A stretch of DNA of 64,000 nucleotides from Microbacterium enclense (GCA_038182865.1 CP116226.1:806001-870000); one strand, 5' to 3'. Positions 17,117 to 26,242 are shown, counted from the stretch's first letter. Notes: generated by a model from the letters alone, not told the origin. Numbers and translations are program-made.

Positions 17117-19279
17117 TTACGACGTGACGTCGGCCAGCTGGCGACCCGAGATCTCTTCGATCAGGTCGTCGCCCAGCCGCGCCTGCTCGAACGGCGCGTC
17201 GATCTCGGCGCGGTCGAGCAGCTCGGTCATCCGACGCTGACGCTGGCGCGTGATGAGGGTCACCACGGTGCCGCTGCGGCCCGCGCGGCCGGTACGGCCC
17301 GAACGGTGCAGGTACGTCTTGTACTCGTCGGGAGCATCGGCCTGGATCACCAGATCGATGTCGTCGACGTGGATGCCACGAGCGGCGACATCGGTGGCGA
17401 CGAGCACGTTGACACGACCCGAGGTGAGCTTCTCGAGGTTGCGGGTGCGCTTCTGCTGGTTGAGGTCACCGTGCAGAGCGACCGCCGCGATCCCCGCCTC
17501 ATCGAACTGCTCGGCGAGCATCTCGGCGTAGGCGCGCGTGCGGGCGAAGACGAGCGTCTTCCCCTCGCGGTCGACGAGAGAGTCGAGGATCTGCGCCTTG
17601 TCGCGGTGCTCGATCACGAGCACGCGGTGCTCGATCGTGCTCGAGTCCTGGTCCTCGCCGGCGACCTCGTAGACGGCCGGCTCGACGAGGAACTCGTCGA
17701 CGAGGGCGGCGACCTCACGGTCGAGCGTGGCGGAGAAGAGCAGCTTCTGGCTGCCCTGAGCGGTGGCGCGGAGGATGCGCTGCACCGGCTCGAGGAAGCC
17801 GAGCTCGCACATGTGGTCGGCCTCGTCGAGCACGGCGACCTGCACCTGCGAGAGGTCGAGCTTGCCCTGGTTCAGCAGGTCTTCGATGCGGCCGGGGGTG
17901 CCGATGATGATGTCGACGCCCTTCTTCAGCGCACCGACCTGGCGTGCCTGCGGCACACCGCCGTAGATCTGCGTGGTGAACAGGCCGACGCTGCGGGCGA
18001 TGGTCTGCACGGTGCGGTCGATCTGCAGAGCGAGCTCGCGGGTGGGGGCGAGGATGAGCGCCTTCGGGGCGCGACCGAACTCGCGACGCTGACCGGCCTG
18101 GGCGCGCAGGATGCTCTCGACGAGCGGGGCGCCGAAGGCGATGGTCTTGCCCGAGCCGGTGCGGCCGCGGGCGAGGACGTCGCGACCCTCGAGGATGGGC
18201 GCGACGGTGGCGGCCTGGATCGGGAAGGGGCTCGCGGCCCCCAGACCGGCGAGGGCGCGGACGATGTTGTCGCCCAGGCCCAGCTCGGCGAAGCCGGCAC
18301 CGGTCACGGTCGCGGCGTCGACCGCCTCGGCCTGCAGGCGCTCGTGCACCACGTCGACGCGCTGTTCGTGCTCGGCGGAGCGCTTCGGGGTGGCGTTCCA
18401 GTCGGAACGGCTCGGGCCGTCGGTGCGGCGCGGGCGGTCCTCGAAGGAACGGGCCGGACGGTCGCTGCGATCGAAGGAGCGGGCGGGACGGTCGCTGCGG
18501 TCGAACGACCGCGCGGGACGGTCATCGCCACGCGCCGGACGCTCATCACGACGCTCGAACGACCGCGCGGGACGCTCATCGAACGAACGACGCGGACGCT
18601 CATCACGGTCGAAGGAGCGGGCGGGACGGTCGCTGCGATCGAACGACCGCGCGGGACGGTCATCGCCACGCGCCGGACGCTCATCACGACGCTCGAACGA
18701 CCGCGCGGGACGCTCATCGAACGAACGACGCGGACGCTCATCACGGTCGAAGGAGCGGGCGGGGCGCTCGGCGCTGTCACGTCGGGGACGCTCGTCGCGG
18801 AAGGACGGACGGGCGTCGCCGAACGTGCGGCGGTTGTCGCGATCCACACGCTCGCCCCGCGGGGCGCGGGCGTCACGGTCGAACGACCGTGCGGGACGAT
18901 CGTTCCGGTCGAACGAGCGAGCCGGGCGGTCGCCGGACTCGCGACGCGGACGATCGTCGAACGACCGCGCGGGACGGTCGTCGCGGCGGCCGGGCGTGGC
19001 ATCCCGATCCGAACGGCCGAAGCGGTCGTCGCGAGACGAGTGGCGGATGCCGCGGGCTTCGTCGCGACCGGCACGTTCCTGCGCGCTCCAGCGCCCCTTC
19101 GCGGGTGCGGCCTCTGCCTCGGGGCGGTACCCGCGGTGGTTCGGGCTCTTGCTGCCGGGCTTGGCGGGAGCCTCGGCACCGGGTCGACGCTTGCGGTCTT
19201 GGAACGAGGTCTGCGCGGCGTAGCGCGGCTCGAAGTTCTTGGCGGGTCGACCGCCGGCGGGCTTCTTGTTCTTGGGCAT
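17117..19279 (-). CDS. DEAD-box RNA helicase with long RDR-rich N-terminal extension
   Basis: 720 residues. The first 310 or so residues are a low-complexity extension of Arg/Asp/Ser/Phe blocks such as DRPARSFDR, including a 46-residue unit present twice in tandem (138-base DNA repeat near 18511-18786). The helicase core follows with Q motif PFPIQAATV, motif I ARGRTGSGKT (about 370), PTRELALQI, VAVLDEADHM (about 480), LFSATL and HRSGRTGRAG. It unwinds RNA during translation, ribosome assembly or cold response. Most actinobacterial DEAD proteins carry such tails at the C-terminus; here it precedes the core. Opposite-strand frames through it are shadows. Confidence 0.93.
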   Translation of the reverse strand: MPKNKKPAGGRPAKNFEPRYAAQTSFQDRKRRPGAEAPAKPGSKSPNHRGYRPEAEAAPAKGRWSAQERAGRDEARGIRHSSRDDRFGRSDRDATPGRRDDRPARSFDDRPRRESGDRPARSFDRNDRPARSFDRDARAPRGERVDRDNRRTFGDARPSFRDERPRRDSAERPARSFDRDERPRRSFDERPARSFERRDERPARGDDRPARSFDRSDRPARSFDRDERPRRSFDERPARSFERRDERPARGDDRPARSFDRSDRPARSFDRSDRPARSFEDRPRRTDGPSRSDWNATPKRSAEHEQRVDVVHERLQAEAVDAATVTGAGFAELGLGDNIVRALAGLGAASPFPIQAATVAPILEGRDVLARGRTGSGKTIAFGAPLVESILRAQAGQRREFGRAPKALILAPTRELALQIDRTVQTIARSVGLFTTQIYGGVPQARQVGALKKGVDIIIGTPGRIEDLLNQGKLDLSQVQVAVLDEADHMCELGFLEPVQRILRATAQGSQKLLFSATLDREVAALVDEFLVEPAVYEVAGEDQDSSTIEHRVLVIEHRDKAQILDSLVDREGKTLVFARTRAYAEMLAEQFDEAGIAAVALHGDLNQQKRTRNLEKLTSGRVNVLVATDVAARGIHVDDIDLVIQADAPDEYKTYLHRSGRTGRAGRSGTVVTLITRQRQRRMTELLDRAEIDAPFEQARLGDDLIEEISGRQLADVTS
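18511..18786 (-). repeat. 138-base tandem duplication inside the helicase gene
   Basis: Two copies with period 138 (18511 and 18649 start equivalent bases) encode two near-identical 46-residue units of the RDR-rich region. The period is a multiple of three, so copy changes keep the frame. Confidence 0.85.
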
Positions 19280-19510
19280 GACAATGTCCTTCTGGGTTCT
19301 GTTTCACGCGAGACAGCAACACCGCACGGCGGTGCAAAACCCGGACTATCGTCGGCCGGGGGCCATTCACTGATGATGGTCGAGGCCGCGATCGCGTCCT
19401 GTCCATCGGCCCCTTGGACTCACAAACCCATCCGCGCATCACACGCGGTGTCCAGAGCCGACCCGATAACGGTACAGGTCGCGCCTGTGAATGGCATCCA
19501 TGTCTCACGC

Positions 19511-19628
19511 CACGAGAACAGGGGATCCCACCGCGACAGGCCGAATCGGCGACGGGCGGCCTGTTCTCACCGATTCCCTGTTCTCACCGATTCCCTGTTC
19601 TCACCGATTCCCTGTTCTCATCGCACCC
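19511..19628. repeat. GAGAACAGGGGAT family unit 1 with 17-base tandem repeat
   Basis: Left arm CACGAGAACAGGGGAT at 19511, right arm made of CTGTTCTCACCGATTCC repeated at 19561, 19578 and 19595 with a partial fourth copy at 19612. The right-arm repeat is complementary to the left-arm GAGAACAGG core. Confidence 0.85.
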
Positions 19629-19680
19629 CCCCTCCCCCGCAGCCCCCCGCGCCGCCCCCAAAACACCGACCCCACCGCGC

Positions 19681-19760
19681 CACCAGAACAGGGGATGCCA
19701 CCGAAACAGGCCCGAACCAGCACCCATCGCCCTGTTCTCGCGCGATCCCCTGTTCTCGTG
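19681..19760. repeat. GAGAACAGGGGAT family unit 2
   Basis: An 80-base imperfect palindrome. CACCAGAACAGGGGATGCCA at the left pairs with GATCCCCTGTTCTCGTG at the right; an inner stem pairs CAGG with CCTG-type sequence. Confidence 0.88.
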
Positions 19761-19827
19761 CCAGCCCGGCCCACGGACCCGCCCAGGTCTGGGAGCACGT
19801 TCGCCCACCCGTTCTCGCGCGCCACGC

Positions 19828-19909
19828 CACGCGAGAACAGGGGATGCCACGAGAACAGGACCGAACCAGCGTCCATCGCCCGGTTCTCGCGCGATCTCCT
19901 GTTCTCGTG
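19828..19909. repeat. GAGAACAGGGGAT family unit 3
   Basis: An 82-base imperfect palindrome closely matching unit 2, including CCGAACCAGC and CCATCGCC in the centre. Outer stem: GCGAGAACAGGGGAT against ATCTCCTGTTCTCG. Inner stem: GAGAACAGG against CCGGTTCTC. Confidence 0.88.
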
Positions 19910-19955
19910 GCGCGCGGACGGCGGCACACGCGCGCTCCTCCACGAAGATGGACGC

Positions 19956-20579
19956 ATGGCAGACACCGACGCCCACCCCATCACGGTGGCGATCGAGCGG
20001 CGCATCGACCCGACGCGCACCGCCGAAGCGACCTCCTGGATGCAGGCCGGCACCGACCTCGCGACCGCCTTCCCCGGCTTCCTCGGCTCGGGCTGGGTCC
20101 GCGCGGGAGAAGACAGCGACCTCTGGTACATGCTGTACCGGTTCCGCGACATCGTCACGCTCGAGGGGTGGGAGACGTCGACGCAGCGGCAGTGGTGGCT
20201 CGACTCCGGTCGCCCTTTCGCCCGGGAGGAGCGGGTCGAACGGCGCACGGGCATCGAGGGCTGGTTCGACGCCTCGTTCGGTTCGGTCCTCGAGCCCACG
20301 GATGCCACGACCTCACCGATTCAACAGCCGGTGCCGCCCGCACCCGCGCGGTGGAAGCAGGCCGTGACGATCTGGGTCGGCTTCTTCCCGACGAATCTCC
20401 TCGCGTCGTGGTTGCTGGGCTTCGTGCCCGGCTTCGCGGAGATCCCCCTCGTGCTGCGCGTCCTCGCCACGACCCTCATGCTCACCCCCGTCATGACCTA
20501 CGCGGTTCTCCCGTGGGTCACCCGTCTGCTGCGCCCCTGGCTGCAGCGTCCGCCCCGCCCGAGAAAGGCCTCGTCATGA
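19956..20579 (+). CDS. Membrane-anchored antibiotic-biosynthesis-monooxygenase domain protein
   Basis: 207 residues. The N-terminal about 110 residues form an ABM-like ferredoxin fold (ITVAIERRIDP, then GFLGSGWVR and WYMLYRFRD). Two hydrophobic helices follow (about 130-155 and 160-185). This layout matches COG3224-type proteins, whose substrate is unknown. The ATG at 19956 begins the ABM domain; longer frames upstream are repeat DNA. It overlaps the epimerase gene by four bases. Confidence 0.82.
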   Translation: MADTDAHPITVAIERRIDPTRTAEATSWMQAGTDLATAFPGFLGSGWVRAGEDSDLWYMLYRFRDIVTLEGWETSTQRQWWLDSGRPFAREERVERRTGIEGWFDASFGSVLEPTDATTSPIQQPVPPAPARWKQAVTIWVGFFPTNLLASWLLGFVPGFAEIPLVLRVLATTLMLTPVMTYAVLPWVTRLLRPWLQRPPRPRKASS

Positions 20580-21481
20580 CCGCCGACCCCACCGGCCACC
20601 GCTTCCACCTGCGCGGCCCGCGCTCCTCCGCCGAGATCGCCCAGGTCGGGGCCGCGCTGCGCGCCCTCACCGTCGACGGTGTCGACCTCGTGCCGCGGTA
20701 CCCCGACGACGTCCCGACGCCCGCGGCATCCGGTGTCGTGCTCGTACCGTGGCCGAACCGTATCCGGGACGGCAAGTACACCTTCGACGGCGTCGATCAG
20801 CAGCTCGCGATCAGCGAGCCGAAGTTCGGCAACGCCAGCCACGGGCTGCTGCGCTTCGGGACGTACCAGCCGATCGAGCAGACCGACGAGCGACTCGTGC
20901 TGGGCGCGGACGTCGTGCCGCAGACCGGCTACCCGTTCCACCTGCGCACGCGCGTGACTTTCGCCCTCCGCGCAGACGGGCTCCACGTCACGCACGACAT
21001 CGAGAACATCGGGGCGACCACCGCGCCCGTCGCGCTCGGCGTGCACCCGTACCTCTGCATCGGCGGCGTGCCGACCGAGGATCTCGTGATCCACTCCACG
21101 GGTACGACGACCCTCGTGCTCGACGAGCGCAACATCCCCGTCGACGAGGTGCCCGTGGACGAGCACACCGACTTGCGCGGCGGCCGGCGCCTGGGAGACG
21201 CCTCGCTCGACAACGGCTACCGGGGGCTGGACCGGGATGCCGAGGGCCGTGCGCACCACACCCTCACCGCCCCGGACGGCCGGCGCCTGCAGATGTGGCA
21301 GGACGAGGGATTCGGGTGGGCGCAGGTGTTCACGACCGACCGCTATCCGGGGCAGTCGCTCGCTGTCGCGATCGAGCCGATGACGGCTCCGGCCAATGCA
21401 TTCGCGTCCGGTATCGATGTCTCCGCTTTGGCACCCGATAGCGCTATTCGACGCGAATGGGGAATTCGCTTTAGCGCATAA
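20576..21481 (+). CDS. Aldose 1-epimerase family protein
   Basis: 301 residues, galactose mutarotase fold. The conserved substrate residues are visible in VLVPWPNRIRDGKY (near residue 60), the catalytic histidine in GVHPYLCIG (near 160) and the general-base glutamate in VAIEPMTAPANAF near 270. It interconverts anomers of free aldoses in the cytoplasm; the specific sugar is unknown. The start lies in the stop of the ABM gene. Confidence 0.92.
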   Translation: MTADPTGHRFHLRGPRSSAEIAQVGAALRALTVDGVDLVPRYPDDVPTPAASGVVLVPWPNRIRDGKYTFDGVDQQLAISEPKFGNASHGLLRFGTYQPIEQTDERLVLGADVVPQTGYPFHLRTRVTFALRADGLHVTHDIENIGATTAPVALGVHPYLCIGGVPTEDLVIHSTGTTTLVLDERNIPVDEVPVDEHTDLRGGRRLGDASLDNGYRGLDRDAEGRAHHTLTAPDGRRLQMWQDEGFGWAQVFTTDRYPGQSLAVAIEPMTAPANAFASGIDVSALAPDSAIRREWGIRFSA

Positions 21482-21491
21482 CCAGCGAAAT

Positions 21492-21511
21492 TGTCCCCCT
21501 TATGGGGGACA
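21492..21511 (+). terminator. Intrinsic terminator after the epimerase gene
   Basis: An 8-base perfect stem, TGTCCCCC paired with GGGGGACA around TTAT, followed by CATTTTTA. It lies ten bases past the epimerase stop. Confidence 0.9.
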
Positions 21512-21716
21512 CATTTTTACCGTGCGACCTGGGGTATTTGAAGAACAAGACTTTCCCTTTCGGGCGTGAGAAAAGTTAGCATCATGCTGACGGATTCCGT
21601 CGACGCCGGGAATCATAAGCAAGGCGATTCTCGGTTCACCCGATTAAGCCGACGGGGGCCGGGGGTCTCGCGGTGCTGGGGGACTTTCGGTCCGTCCCCA
21701 GGGAAAGCACCCCAAA

Positions 21717-22847
21717 ATGAGCATCGCGGTCCGCCAAACCGTTCCTTCCGCCCTCCCCTTCTCGTCTCCGCGAGCTGTCGTCGCCACCGTGCGCCGACTG
21801 GCGCGACGCGCGGACGCCCTGTCGACGATGCACCTGGCCGCCCTGGTCCTGGTCGTGCTCGTCGGCGGCATCCTCGCGTCGATCGTGACCACGACCGATC
21901 CGCTCTGGTGGCAGTTGCACTTCAGCCAGCTGGGAACGTTCCACGATGTCTCGGGTGCCCTGTTCAACAGCACTCTGAAACTCGGCGGGGTGCTCGTGGT
22001 CGTCTACGCGGTGCGCGTGCGTCGCGATCTGCGCCGCCTGGGCCGCGGGGCCGGGCGACGGGGAGCGGCGTCGGTCGCTTTCCTGTGCCTCACCGTGATC
22101 GGGGTCAACCTGGCGCTCGTGGGCTGCGTCCCCCTCAACAGCAACAAGGACCTGCACGACAAGGTCGCGGGCATGATGGTCCTCGGCTTCGCGGCCCTGC
22201 TGATCACCACGCCCGTGCTGCTGCACCGCCTGGGCCGCCGTCTCGCGGTGTCGACCGTCCTGGTCTTCGTCTTCCTCTTCGCGGGGGCCTGGCTCTTCGT
22301 GACGGCCACCATCAACCTCGCGCTCTTCGAGGTGATCGCCTTCGCCGCCATGTTCGGGTGGTCGGGGATCTTCACGCACGCCGTTGCCGGCGCCGCCACC
22401 CGAGCGGTCGAGGCGCCGGCGTCCGCGTCGGCGTCGACCACCACCCCGGCGCACGGGGCGTCTCGTCGCCCGCGTCGCCCCCTCTCCGTACGCCTCGTCG
22501 GATCGCTCCCCCTGCTGCCGATTCCGACCCGCGCCGTTCTCGGCCACGCCGACGAACACGGCCCCCGCGCATCGGCCGCGGCGGATCCGCTTCGCGCTCG
22601 CGTGTCGAGGCCACGCCTCGCCCGGCTCAGTGCCAGTCGCGGAGCTCTCGTCGGCTCAGCGGGTGCTCCTCCGCAGCCGCGACCTCCGGTGCGCCGTCGT
22701 CGTCCGATGAGCGTGCAGCGCGCCGCGCGAGGCGACGCTCTCGGGCTCCCTCCACGAGGTTGTAGAGCGTCGGAAGCACCAGCAGGGTCAGGAACGTCGA
22801 CGACACCAGTCCGCCGATCACCACGACGGCCAGCGGCTGAGAGATGA
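21717..22847 (+). CDS. DUF998-like membrane protein with C-terminal read-through
   Basis: The frame encodes 376 residues. Residues about 35-225 hold six hydrophobic helices and look like a DUF998/Frag1-type membrane protein (usual length about 220-240). From about residue 250 the sequence turns into Arg/Pro/Ala-rich text and, past base 22627, is antisense to the 3' end of the RND gene, giving a 221-base convergent overlap. A lost stop codon or a base error near 22480 is more likely than a real extension. Function unknown. Confidence 0.75.
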   Translation: MSIAVRQTVPSALPFSSPRAVVATVRRLARRADALSTMHLAALVLVVLVGGILASIVTTTDPLWWQLHFSQLGTFHDVSGALFNSTLKLGGVLVVVYAVRVRRDLRRLGRGAGRRGAASVAFLCLTVIGVNLALVGCVPLNSNKDLHDKVAGMMVLGFAALLITTPVLLHRLGRRLAVSTVLVFVFLFAGAWLFVTATINLALFEVIAFAAMFGWSGIFTHAVAGAATRAVEAPASASASTTTPAHGASRRPRRPLSVRLVGSLPLLPIPTRAVLGHADEHGPRASAAADPLRARVSRPRLARLSASRGALVGSAGAPPQPRPPVRRRRPMSVQRAARGDALGLPPRGCRASEAPAGSGTSTTPVRRSPRRPAAER

Positions 22848-25797
22848 AGCCGCCGTGCCCGGTGATGCCCAACGCCATCGGCACGAGCGCGAAGATCGCC
22901 GCGAGCGCGGTCATGAGGATCGGACGCAGACGGCGTGAACCACCGACGATGGTGGCCTCGTACACGCTGAGCCCCCTCGCCCGGTACTGGTTCACGAGGT
23001 CGATGAGCACGATCGCATTGGTCACCACGATGCCGACCAGCATGAGCGCCCCGATCATTCCGGCCACTCCCAGGGGCACGCCCGTGACGAGGAGCAGGAG
23101 GATCGCCCCGGTCGCGGCGAACGGCACCGACACGAGAAGCTCCAGCGGCTGGCGGAGCGACTTGAACGTGGCCACCATCACGACGTAGACGATCAGGATC
23201 GCCGCCAGCAGCGCGAGTCCCAGCTGCCCGAAGGCATCCTGCTGGTCGGTCACGGCACCGCCGACTTTCGCCGTCGCCCCCTCCGGCAGCTGCACGTCGG
23301 CGAGCGCGGTGTTCACGCTCGACGAGGAGCTGCCGAGGTCGTCGGTGGTGGGGGTCACGGTCACCGTCGCGGTGCGCAGACCCCGGGCGGTGGTGATCGA
23401 GGGAGGCGTCTGACTCTCGTCGACCGTGGCGATCTCGTCGAGGCGGACGGTGCCGGTCGCGGTCGGGATCTCGAGAGCGCGCAGGGCGTCGACCGTGGTG
23501 GGCGGGTTGCTCGCGGCGACGTACACCGTGACCCCGCGACCGTCGATCTCGACCGTGCCGGCCTGGCGCGGCTGCATCGTGTTCGACACGAGGGCACCGA
23601 CGGTGCGCTCGGACAGGCCGCGTTCGGCGGCGGCGGCGCGATCCACGCGGACCGAGACGTACGGGAGCGAGGCCGAGAGGCTGCTCGTGACCTGTCCGAT
23701 CCCGTCACGACCCTGGAGCCCCGAGACCACGGCGTCGTTGGCCTGCTGCAGGGTCTGGCCGTCGGGGGCCGTGACGTCGACGGTGATGTCGGTGGACCCG
23801 AGGCCTCCCCCCGAGGCGGCGACCTCGATCTCACCGGCATCCGTGAGCGCGTCGAGCTCGGTGCGCACGCGTTCGCGCAGGTCGACCTGGTCGACCCCCG
23901 CCTGCGACGTGATGGAGTAGGTGATCCCCGATCCCCCGCCGGAGAACGCGTCGCGCAGCGCCGATCCACTCGACCCGATCGAGGTCTGGACGGTCTCGAC
24001 ACCGGGGGTGTCGAGCAACACGGCCTCGACCTTCTGCGCCGCGGCATCCTCGGCATCCAGGCTCGGAGCCGAGCCGATCTTCTGTGTCACGGTGAAGGTG
24101 TTCTGGCCGGAGTCGCCGAGGAAGTCGGTCTTCAGCAGCGGCACCGAGGCCAGCGTTCCGCCGAGCACCAGCACGGCGAGGGTCAGCGTGACCCACGAGT
24201 GCTTCAGCGTCCACCGCAGCACGGGCACGTAGCCCTTCTGCAGGCGGGAGGGCGGCGCGCCGGGGGCTTCGGGATCGATCGGGGTGCCCTCGGCATCCCG
24301 GATCACCTTCCCGGGCTTCAGGAACCACGACGCCAGCACGGGCACGATCGTCAGCGACACCAGGAGCGAGGCGGCCATCGCGATCGTGACGGTGAGCGAG
24401 AAGGGGCGGAACAGCTCGCCGGTGACATCACCCACGAAGGCGATCGGCAGGAACACCGCGACGGAGGTGATCGTGGATGCCGTGATGGCGGCCGCGACCT
24501 CGCGCACCGCGCGCACGATCGTGGGGATCTTCTCCGCGTCGCGCACGTAGTGCCGCTTGATGTTCTCGATCACGACGATCGAGTCGTCGACGACGCGTCC
24601 GATCGCGATCGTGAGGGCGCCGAGCGTGAGGATGTTGAGCGAGTAGCCGAACGCCTGGAGACCGACGAACGTGATGAGCACGCTCGTGGGGATCGAGATC
24701 GCGGTGACCAGGGTCGAACGCACCGACATCAGGAAGATGAGGATCACGACGACCGCGAAGACGAGGCCCAACAGCCCCTCCTGCGCGAGCGCCTCGATCG
24801 ACTGCTCGACGAACGGCGCCTGGTCGAACACGACCGTGAAGGTCGCGCCGTTGCCGAGGGCGGACTCGAGGGTCGGTAGCGCCGCGAGCACCCCGCGCGA
24901 GACGTCGACGGTGTTCGCGGCCGGGAGCTTCGTGACGGCGATCGTCAGCGCCGGCTGACCGTCGACGCGCGACAGGGTCGTGGTCGGGTCGGCCTGCTGC
25001 GCCACCGTGGCGACGTCGCCGATCGTGGTCGCCCCGGCGCGGAGCTGCGCGGCGTCAGAGGGGACGAGAGGAAGGGCGGCGATCTCGTCGACGCTGGTGA
25101 TCTTCGCGCCGGTCTGCACGGTGAGTGTCTGGTCGCCCTCGGTGATCGCCCCGCCGGGGAAGAGCACGCCGTTGGCATCGAGGGCATCGGTGATCGACTG
25201 CTGGGTGTAACCGCGCTCGGAGAGCTTGCCGGTGTCGGGCGTGATGGTCACCCGCTGCCCCGTGCCGCCGACGATCTGGGCACCGTTCACGCCCTCGATG
25301 TCTTCGATGTCGGGGACGATGCTCGTCTCGAGCGTGGACTGGGTCGCTTGCGCGTCGCTGAACCCGGTGACGGCGAGCTGGATCACGGGGAAGTCGTCGA
25401 TGCTCGCCGACGCGACCGTGGTGTCGGCCGACTCGGGCAGCTGATCGTTGATGCGTGCGATCGCGGCGAGGATCTTCTGCTGCGCGGCGGCCAGGTCGGT
25501 GCCGTAGGTGAACGACGCGGACACGATGGAGGAGTTCGTCGTGCTCGTCGCCGTGGTGGACTCGAGCCCGTCGACACCGCGGATCGCGTTCTCGATCGGC
25601 GTCGACACGTCGGCCTCCACGACCTCGGGCGAGGCACCCGGGTAGGTGGTGACGACCGCGAGCTGAGGGAACTCGATCGAGGGGATGAGCTCTTGCTTGA
25701 GGCTTGTCAGCGCGAGCCCGCCGAAGATCGCCGCGACGATCGTGACGAGCGCGATGAGGGCGCGGTTCTTCAGGCTCAGGACGGCCAGATACGACAC
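22627..25797 (-). CDS. Efflux RND transporter permease (AcrB/SwrC-like)
   Basis: 1056 residues, normal for the family. The N-terminal helix is followed by porter-domain text FPQLAVVTTYPGASPEVVE, then the central helices with the proton-relay region (AIGRVVDDSIVVIENIKRH, Asp pair), a second porter half and a C-terminal helical bundle. In Gram-positive bacteria such pumps (SwrC/YerP, ActII-like) act without an outer-membrane channel and export lipopeptides or toxic compounds. A palindrome at 25821-25838, 24 bases before the start, suggests a TetR-type repressor. Confidence 0.93.
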   Translation of the reverse strand: MSYLAVLSLKNRALIALVTIVAAIFGGLALTSLKQELIPSIEFPQLAVVTTYPGASPEVVEADVSTPIENAIRGVDGLESTTATSTTNSSIVSASFTYGTDLAAAQQKILAAIARINDQLPESADTTVASASIDDFPVIQLAVTGFSDAQATQSTLETSIVPDIEDIEGVNGAQIVGGTGQRVTITPDTGKLSERGYTQQSITDALDANGVLFPGGAITEGDQTLTVQTGAKITSVDEIAALPLVPSDAAQLRAGATTIGDVATVAQQADPTTTLSRVDGQPALTIAVTKLPAANTVDVSRGVLAALPTLESALGNGATFTVVFDQAPFVEQSIEALAQEGLLGLVFAVVVILIFLMSVRSTLVTAISIPTSVLITFVGLQAFGYSLNILTLGALTIAIGRVVDDSIVVIENIKRHYVRDAEKIPTIVRAVREVAAAITASTITSVAVFLPIAFVGDVTGELFRPFSLTVTIAMAASLLVSLTIVPVLASWFLKPGKVIRDAEGTPIDPEAPGAPPSRLQKGYVPVLRWTLKHSWVTLTLAVLVLGGTLASVPLLKTDFLGDSGQNTFTVTQKIGSAPSLDAEDAAAQKVEAVLLDTPGVETVQTSIGSSGSALRDAFSGGGSGITYSITSQAGVDQVDLRERVRTELDALTDAGEIEVAASGGGLGSTDITVDVTAPDGQTLQQANDAVVSGLQGRDGIGQVTSSLSASLPYVSVRVDRAAAAERGLSERTVGALVSNTMQPRQAGTVEIDGRGVTVYVAASNPPTTVDALRALEIPTATGTVRLDEIATVDESQTPPSITTARGLRTATVTVTPTTDDLGSSSSSVNTALADVQLPEGATAKVGGAVTDQQDAFGQLGLALLAAILIVYVVMVATFKSLRQPLELLVSVPFAATGAILLLLVTGVPLGVAGMIGALMLVGIVVTNAIVLIDLVNQYRARGLSVYEATIVGGSRRLRPILMTALAAIFALVPMALGITGHGGFISQPLAVVVIGGLVSSTFLTLLVLPTLYNLVEGARERRLARRAARSSDDDGAPEVAAAEEHPLSRRELRDWH

Positions 25798-25820
25798 GAA
25801 GGACCTCTCGGGTGCGCTGT

Positions 25821-25838
25821 CGATACAGAGGTGTATCG
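25821..25838 (-). promoter_or_regulatory. Palindromic operator of the RND pump gene
   Basis: CGATACA-GAGG-TGTATCG, seven-base perfect arms. On the minus strand GATACT (25850-25845) upstream could be the -10 box, so the palindrome would cover the transcription start. No repressor gene is adjacent. Confidence 0.7.
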
Positions 25839-25876
25839 AGCCTCAGTATCCCATGTGCCTTCCGAGAAGGGCGGCG

Positions 25877-26242
25877 TCAGAGCAGCGAGCCCAGGGTCAG
25901 ACCGACGGCCGCCGCCAGGACTGAGCCCACGAACGACACGACCGCGTAAATGGTGGCAGCGCGCGCACGCCCTTCGTCGGCGAGCAGCGCCGTCGTCACC
26001 GCCACGGCGCTGAAGGTCGTATAGCCGCCGAGCAGGCCCGTGCCGACGATCCACCGCCAGGCTTCGTCGGCGGGGAGCGGACTCAGGATGCCGAGCGCCA
26101 ACGCACCGGAGAGGTTGACGACGAGAATCCCCCACGGAAACCTCTCCCCCGTACGCCGACGGATGGCGACGTCGAGGAGGTACCGCGCGGCCGCACCGGC
26201 TCCCCCGGCCAGGGCGACGGCGGCGAAGACGAGCGGAGTCAC
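25877..26242 (-). CDS. crcB: Fluoride channel Fluc/CrcB, copy A
   Basis: 121 residues from GTG 26242 (TTG 26251 is an alternative). Four hydrophobic helices, with family signatures GGAGAAARYLLD near the start, LVVNLSGALALGIL (the Asn of the pore) and GLLGGYTTFSAVAV. It exports fluoride as a dual-topology dimer. A second crcB lies at 35992-36357 on the same strand; in many actinobacteria the two sit side by side. No fluoride riboswitch is visible. Confidence 0.92.
   Translation of the reverse strand: MTPLVFAAVALAGGAGAAARYLLDVAIRRRTGERFPWGILVVNLSGALALGILSPLPADEAWRWIVGTGLLGGYTTFSAVAVTTALLADEGRARAATIYAVVSFVGSVLAAAVGLTLGSLL

Larger units (their letters stand above)
19280..19955. other. 676-base gap holding a palindromic repeat array
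   Basis: No credible gene; the long frames here come from repeat DNA and base composition. The left part (19280-19500) must hold the helicase promoter. The rest is three copies of a structured repeat plus a 17-base tandem repeat, listed separately. Confidence 0.8.

Noticed and set aside
19501..19920. CRISPR array suspected from repeated GAGAACAGG blocks
   Set aside because: The units are palindromic with variable spacing, spacers are not uniform, and no cas gene is present.
16748..21481. Open frame of 1577 codons on the plus strand
   Set aside because: It runs antisense to the whole DEAD-box helicase gene and through repeat DNA; only its last 301 codons are real (the aldose epimerase). G/C-rich composition removes stop codons from the opposite frames.
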